Shown here one piece after another: positions 5,510 through 7,510 of a DNA stretch of 7,510 nt; positions within the stretch are counted from its first letter, which is position 1; every line of letters begins with the position of its first letter. The notes beneath the pieces are model-generated. The model had not been told where the DNA came from, made no database searches, and was given only the letters and a program-made list of their open reading frames with translations. Both the position numbers and the translations under genes were made by a program. Origin of the DNA: Acidimicrobiaceae bacterium (GTDB lineage: Bacteria; Actinomycetota; Acidimicrobiia; Acidimicrobiales; UBA10347); NCBI GenBank assembly GCA_003485885.1, contig DNHM01000245.1, forward strand, positions 1 to 7,510. Direction: 5' to 3'.

Positions 5510-6302
5510 GTGGAGCTCTTCTTTGACCTGGCATTCGTTTATGCGTTCTCCCAACTCGTTGCCCACTTGGTCCACTTCCCTACCTGGGGCGGCGCTGGGG
5601 ACGCAGCGCTGGTGTTGCTGGTGCTGTGGTTTGCGTGGTCGATGTTCACATGGGCAGCGAACGCCGTGAGCGGTGACGCACGCGAGGTGCGGTTTGCCTT
5701 CTTGATCAGCACCGCCGTATCCGTCCCTATGGGCGCATCGGTGCAGAGCGCCTTTTCGTCAGGCGGCGGCACCTTTGCGATCTGCGCATCAGTGATCGTT
5801 GGGTTAGCTATTGCCCTCCAACTTTGGGCAACTGCAAGCCTGGGAGACGGCCGGAAGGAACGGCTGACCGTCATTCGATACGGCTTGCCCAACCTGCTCG
5901 CCTGCTCGTTGCTGATCGCCGGCGGTTTTCACCATGACCCATATTCCATTGGTGGCAGGGATCATCACCACCGCAGCCGCTACCGAAGAGATCCTGCTCC
6001 ACCCCAAAGACGAGGCGCACACGGAGTTCCTCCTCATGTTCGTGGCCGGCATCACGTTGTTCTTTGGCGGCGTGGCCCTCGCTGTCTTTATCTCATTTCG
6101 AGCGGTCGCGATCGAACGGCTTGCCACCATTGCTGCGATCGCCGTTCTCACCCTTGTTGGCAGCTCCCTCGACGGGGTCACGCTGCTTTTCATCGTCGAT
6201 GGGTTGATCCTGGTGGGCTTGATCGCCGAACATCGACGTATCGAAAACATGCAGCCGGTTACTTCAGAACCCACACCTACCCACGCACGTTCGAAGAAGT
6301 AG
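5510..6302 (+). pseudogene. LtrA-family (low temperature requirement A) membrane protein remnant, internal deletion with frame change
   Basis: The 5' part, in the frame of GTG 5510, begins with VELFFDLAFVYAFSQL, the hallmark N-terminal motif of LtrA proteins, and continues through about five hydrophobic helices to RYGLPNLLACSLLIAGGF (ending near 5929). From there homology continues one base later in the frame of 5934 with THIPLVAGII, LHPKDEA and four more helices, which match the LtrA C-terminus, to TAG at 6300-6302. LtrA proteins are usually around 350-400 aa; here the two parts total about 260. The conserved central part, with its His/Glu-Arg and Gly-Glu helices, is absent at the junction. 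No ATG or Shine-Dalgarno sequence precedes the first motif: the frame is open back to a TAG at 5447 and only CTG 5468 or GTG 5510 are available. The original frame runs on to 6346 as non-membrane, Arg/His-rich sequence. LtrA function is poorly known. An assembly or sequencing error could explain the frame change but less easily the missing core. Confidence 0.7.
5934..6302 (+). CDS. C-terminal LtrA fragment, ORF with its own ATG
   Basis: This is the 3' half of the LtrA remnant described above, given separately because gene callers may report it. It encodes 122 aa with four predicted membrane helices (about 4-21, 32-57, 62-80 and 84-98) and a polar tail ending THARSKK. The start MTHIPLVAGII corresponds to an internal position in full-length LtrA proteins, and there is no Shine-Dalgarno sequence before ATG 5934. 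It is therefore more likely the downstream part of a broken gene than an independent protein. Confidence 0.4.
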   Translation: MTHIPLVAGIITTAAATEEILLHPKDEAHTEFLLMFVAGITLFFGGVALAVFISFRAVAIERLATIAAIAVLTLVGSSLDGVTLLFIVDGLILVGLIAEHRRIENMQPVTSEPTPTHARSKK

Positions 6303-6373
6303 CGAGACGCGTAGCGCTCGCCGGTGATCGCTCATCGACGACCTGAGGCGGGAGTAGCCGCATGAAAGTATTG

Positions 6374-6420
6374 ACCCACTGACAACAACCAGAGGTGTCA
6401 ACCCCTCGAGTGTTGCATCG
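6374..6420. repeat. Intergenic motif pair, copy 2, upstream of cysS
   Basis: ACCCACTGACAACAACCA (6374-6391) and GAGTGTTGCATCG (6408-6420) repeat, in reversed order, the two motifs found at 3658-3697. The stretch also holds a weak inverted repeat, AACAACCA (6384-6391) with TGGTTGTT (6442-6449), which could fold the leader of cysS. I see no T-box features. Confidence 0.3.
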
Positions 6421-6472
6421 TGTCGATAAATAGCCGCCCAGTGGTTGTTCGATGCCTCTAACCTCTCTGCCC

Positions 6473-7510
6473 ATGAAGTACTTCGACACCCTCACCAACG
6501 AAATGGTCGAGTTCGCGCCACGCGAACCGGGCAAGGTGTCGATCTACGCCTGCGGACCAACGGTGTACGACGTGCCCCACCTTGGCCACGCTCGTACGGC
6601 GCTGACCTACGACGTAATCGCTCGTTTCCTTCGGTGGCGAGGCTTCGAAGTCACGATGGTGGCCAATATCACCGACATCGATGACAAGATCATCCAGCGG
6701 GCCGCGGCCGAAGGCACAACGGAGACAGCGATCGCCGAGACCTACACCAAGGCCTACATCGATCAGATGGACCGACTGAACATTGTCCATCCTGAGCACC
6801 GTCCCCACGCCACCGAATACGTCGATGAGATGCAGGACGTCATCCAGCAGCTGATCGACCGTGAACACGCCTATGTGATCGACGGCCAAGGTGTCTACTT
6901 CAGCGTCGCCAGCTTCGAAGACGGCTACGGCAAACTCGTACATCGCTCGGCCGAGGATCTTCGCGAAGGAGCTGGCGCCCGAGTCGAGGTCGACGAACGC
7001 AAGAAGGACCCCCTCGACTTCGCTCTATGGAAGGCGGCCAAACCAGACGAACCAACCTGGCCCTCCCCATGGGGCGACGGGCGCCCCGGCTGGCACATCG
7101 AATGTGTCGCGATGGCTCTGGACATCCTGGGCGATGGCTTCGACCTGCACGGTGGCGGCACCGACCTGGCGTTCCCCCATCACGAGAACGAACGGTCCGA
7201 GTCCGAGGCTGCTGGCCATCCCTTCGCCCGTGGTTGGATCCACTCAGCGATGCTGAATATTGGCGGCGAGAAGATGTCGAAGTCGTTGAACAACTTCAAG
7301 ACACTCGGCGACGTGCTCGACATGTGGGACCCGCGTGCCCTACGTCTGGCCATGTTGCAGACCCATTACCGCAAGGTCATGGAACTCGGCGACGAAGCCA
7401 TGCAGGGCGCGACCGCTGCTCTCGACCGTCTCGATGCGTTCCAGCGCCGGATCAGCGTGCTCAACCTCGATGCCAACGCACCGCTGCAGGCCGACGAGGT
7501 TGCCGCATTC
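6473..7510 (+). CDS. cysS: Cysteinyl-tRNA synthetase, cysS (3' end outside window)
   Basis: This cytoplasmic enzyme charges tRNA-Cys with cysteine using ATP. The 346 residues seen carry the full class I signature: [16 protein letters not shown] with the HIGH motif as HLGH (36-39), [14 protein letters not shown] (207-211), [15 protein letters not shown] (226-240) and KMSKS (267-271). The zinc ligands expected from the E. coli enzyme are present as C27, C211, H236 and E240. The sequence fits CysRS rather than its mycothiol-pathway relative MshC, which has a different motif around HIGH. About 110-130 C-terminal residues (anticodon-binding part) should lie beyond the edge. ATG 6473 gives the usual short N-terminus (MKYFDTLT); an in-frame ATG at 6452 would add seven residues. 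Neither has a Shine-Dalgarno sequence; TAACCT at 6459-6464, 8 nt before ATG 6473, could be a -10 box for a nearly leaderless mRNA. Confidence 0.96.
   Translation, partial: MKYFDTLTNEMVEFAPREPGKVSIYACGPTVYDVPHLGHARTALTYDVIARFLRWRGFEVTMVANITDIDDKIIQRAAAEGTTETAIAETYTKAYIDQMDRLNIVHPEHRPHATEYVDEMQDVIQQLIDREHAYVIDGQGVYFSVASFEDGYGKLVHRSAEDLREGAGARVEVDERKKDPLDFALWKAAKPDEPTWPSPWGDGRPGWHIECVAMALDILGDGFDLHGGGTDLAFPHHENERSESEAAGHPFARGWIHSAMLNIGGEKMSKSLNNFKTLGDVLDMWDPRALRLAMLQTHYRKVMELGDEAMQGATAALDRLDAFQRRISVLNLDANAPLQADEVAAF

Noticed and set aside
6303..6472. Leader of cysS, examined for a T-box or cysteine-responsive element
   Set aside because: No T-box sequence, specifier stem or terminator/antiterminator pair is visible; only a weak inverted repeat.
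6473..7510. MshC (mycothiol ligase) as alternative to CysS
   Set aside because: Zinc ligands, the HLGH context, NITDIDDK and KMSKS spacing all match true cysteinyl-tRNA synthetase.

Overview
The window looks like chromosomal DNA of a GC-rich bacterium, most likely an actinomycete-type lineage (Actinomycetota; an Acidimicrobiia-like marine or soil group is my guess, not shown). Reasons: G/C-ending codons throughout, GTG starts, TANNNT-type -10 boxes lying just upstream of start codons (leaderless style), and the style of the LtrA, TPR and CysS proteins. No mobile element, CRISPR array, tRNA or rRNA is visible.

Layout. (1) 3-1217, +: a FAD-dependent DAO-fold oxidoreductase, cut by the left edge inside its GxGxxG motif. 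(2) 1393-3640, +: two adjacent genes for exported proteins. The first (446 aa) has a signal peptide, a lectin-like/jelly-roll-type domain, a Gly/Ser/Thr/Gln linker encoded by 15-bp tandem repeats, a cohesin-like domain and a C-terminal type I-like dockerin with two intact calcium loops. The second has a signal peptide, a cohesin-like domain, one transmembrane helix and a C-terminal SH3b-like domain. (3) 3717-5399, -: a 560-aa TPR-repeat protein, convergent with the cohesin genes, with a Cys-rich tail and an apparently leaderless GTG start. (4) 5510-6302, +: an LtrA-family membrane protein gene that lacks its central part, changes frame at the junction and has no good start; probably a pseudogene. 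(5) 6473-7510, +: cysS (cysteinyl-tRNA synthetase), cut by the right edge.

How they may work together. The two cohesin genes form the most interesting unit: a secreted protein carrying both a cohesin and a dockerin beside a membrane-anchored cohesin. This suggests a small calcium-dependent cell-surface assembly with no enzyme attached, in which the secreted protein could bind the anchored one or chain head to tail. The flanking genes (oxidoreductase, TPR protein, LtrA remnant, cysS) look like ordinary chromosomal genes with no evident link to it.
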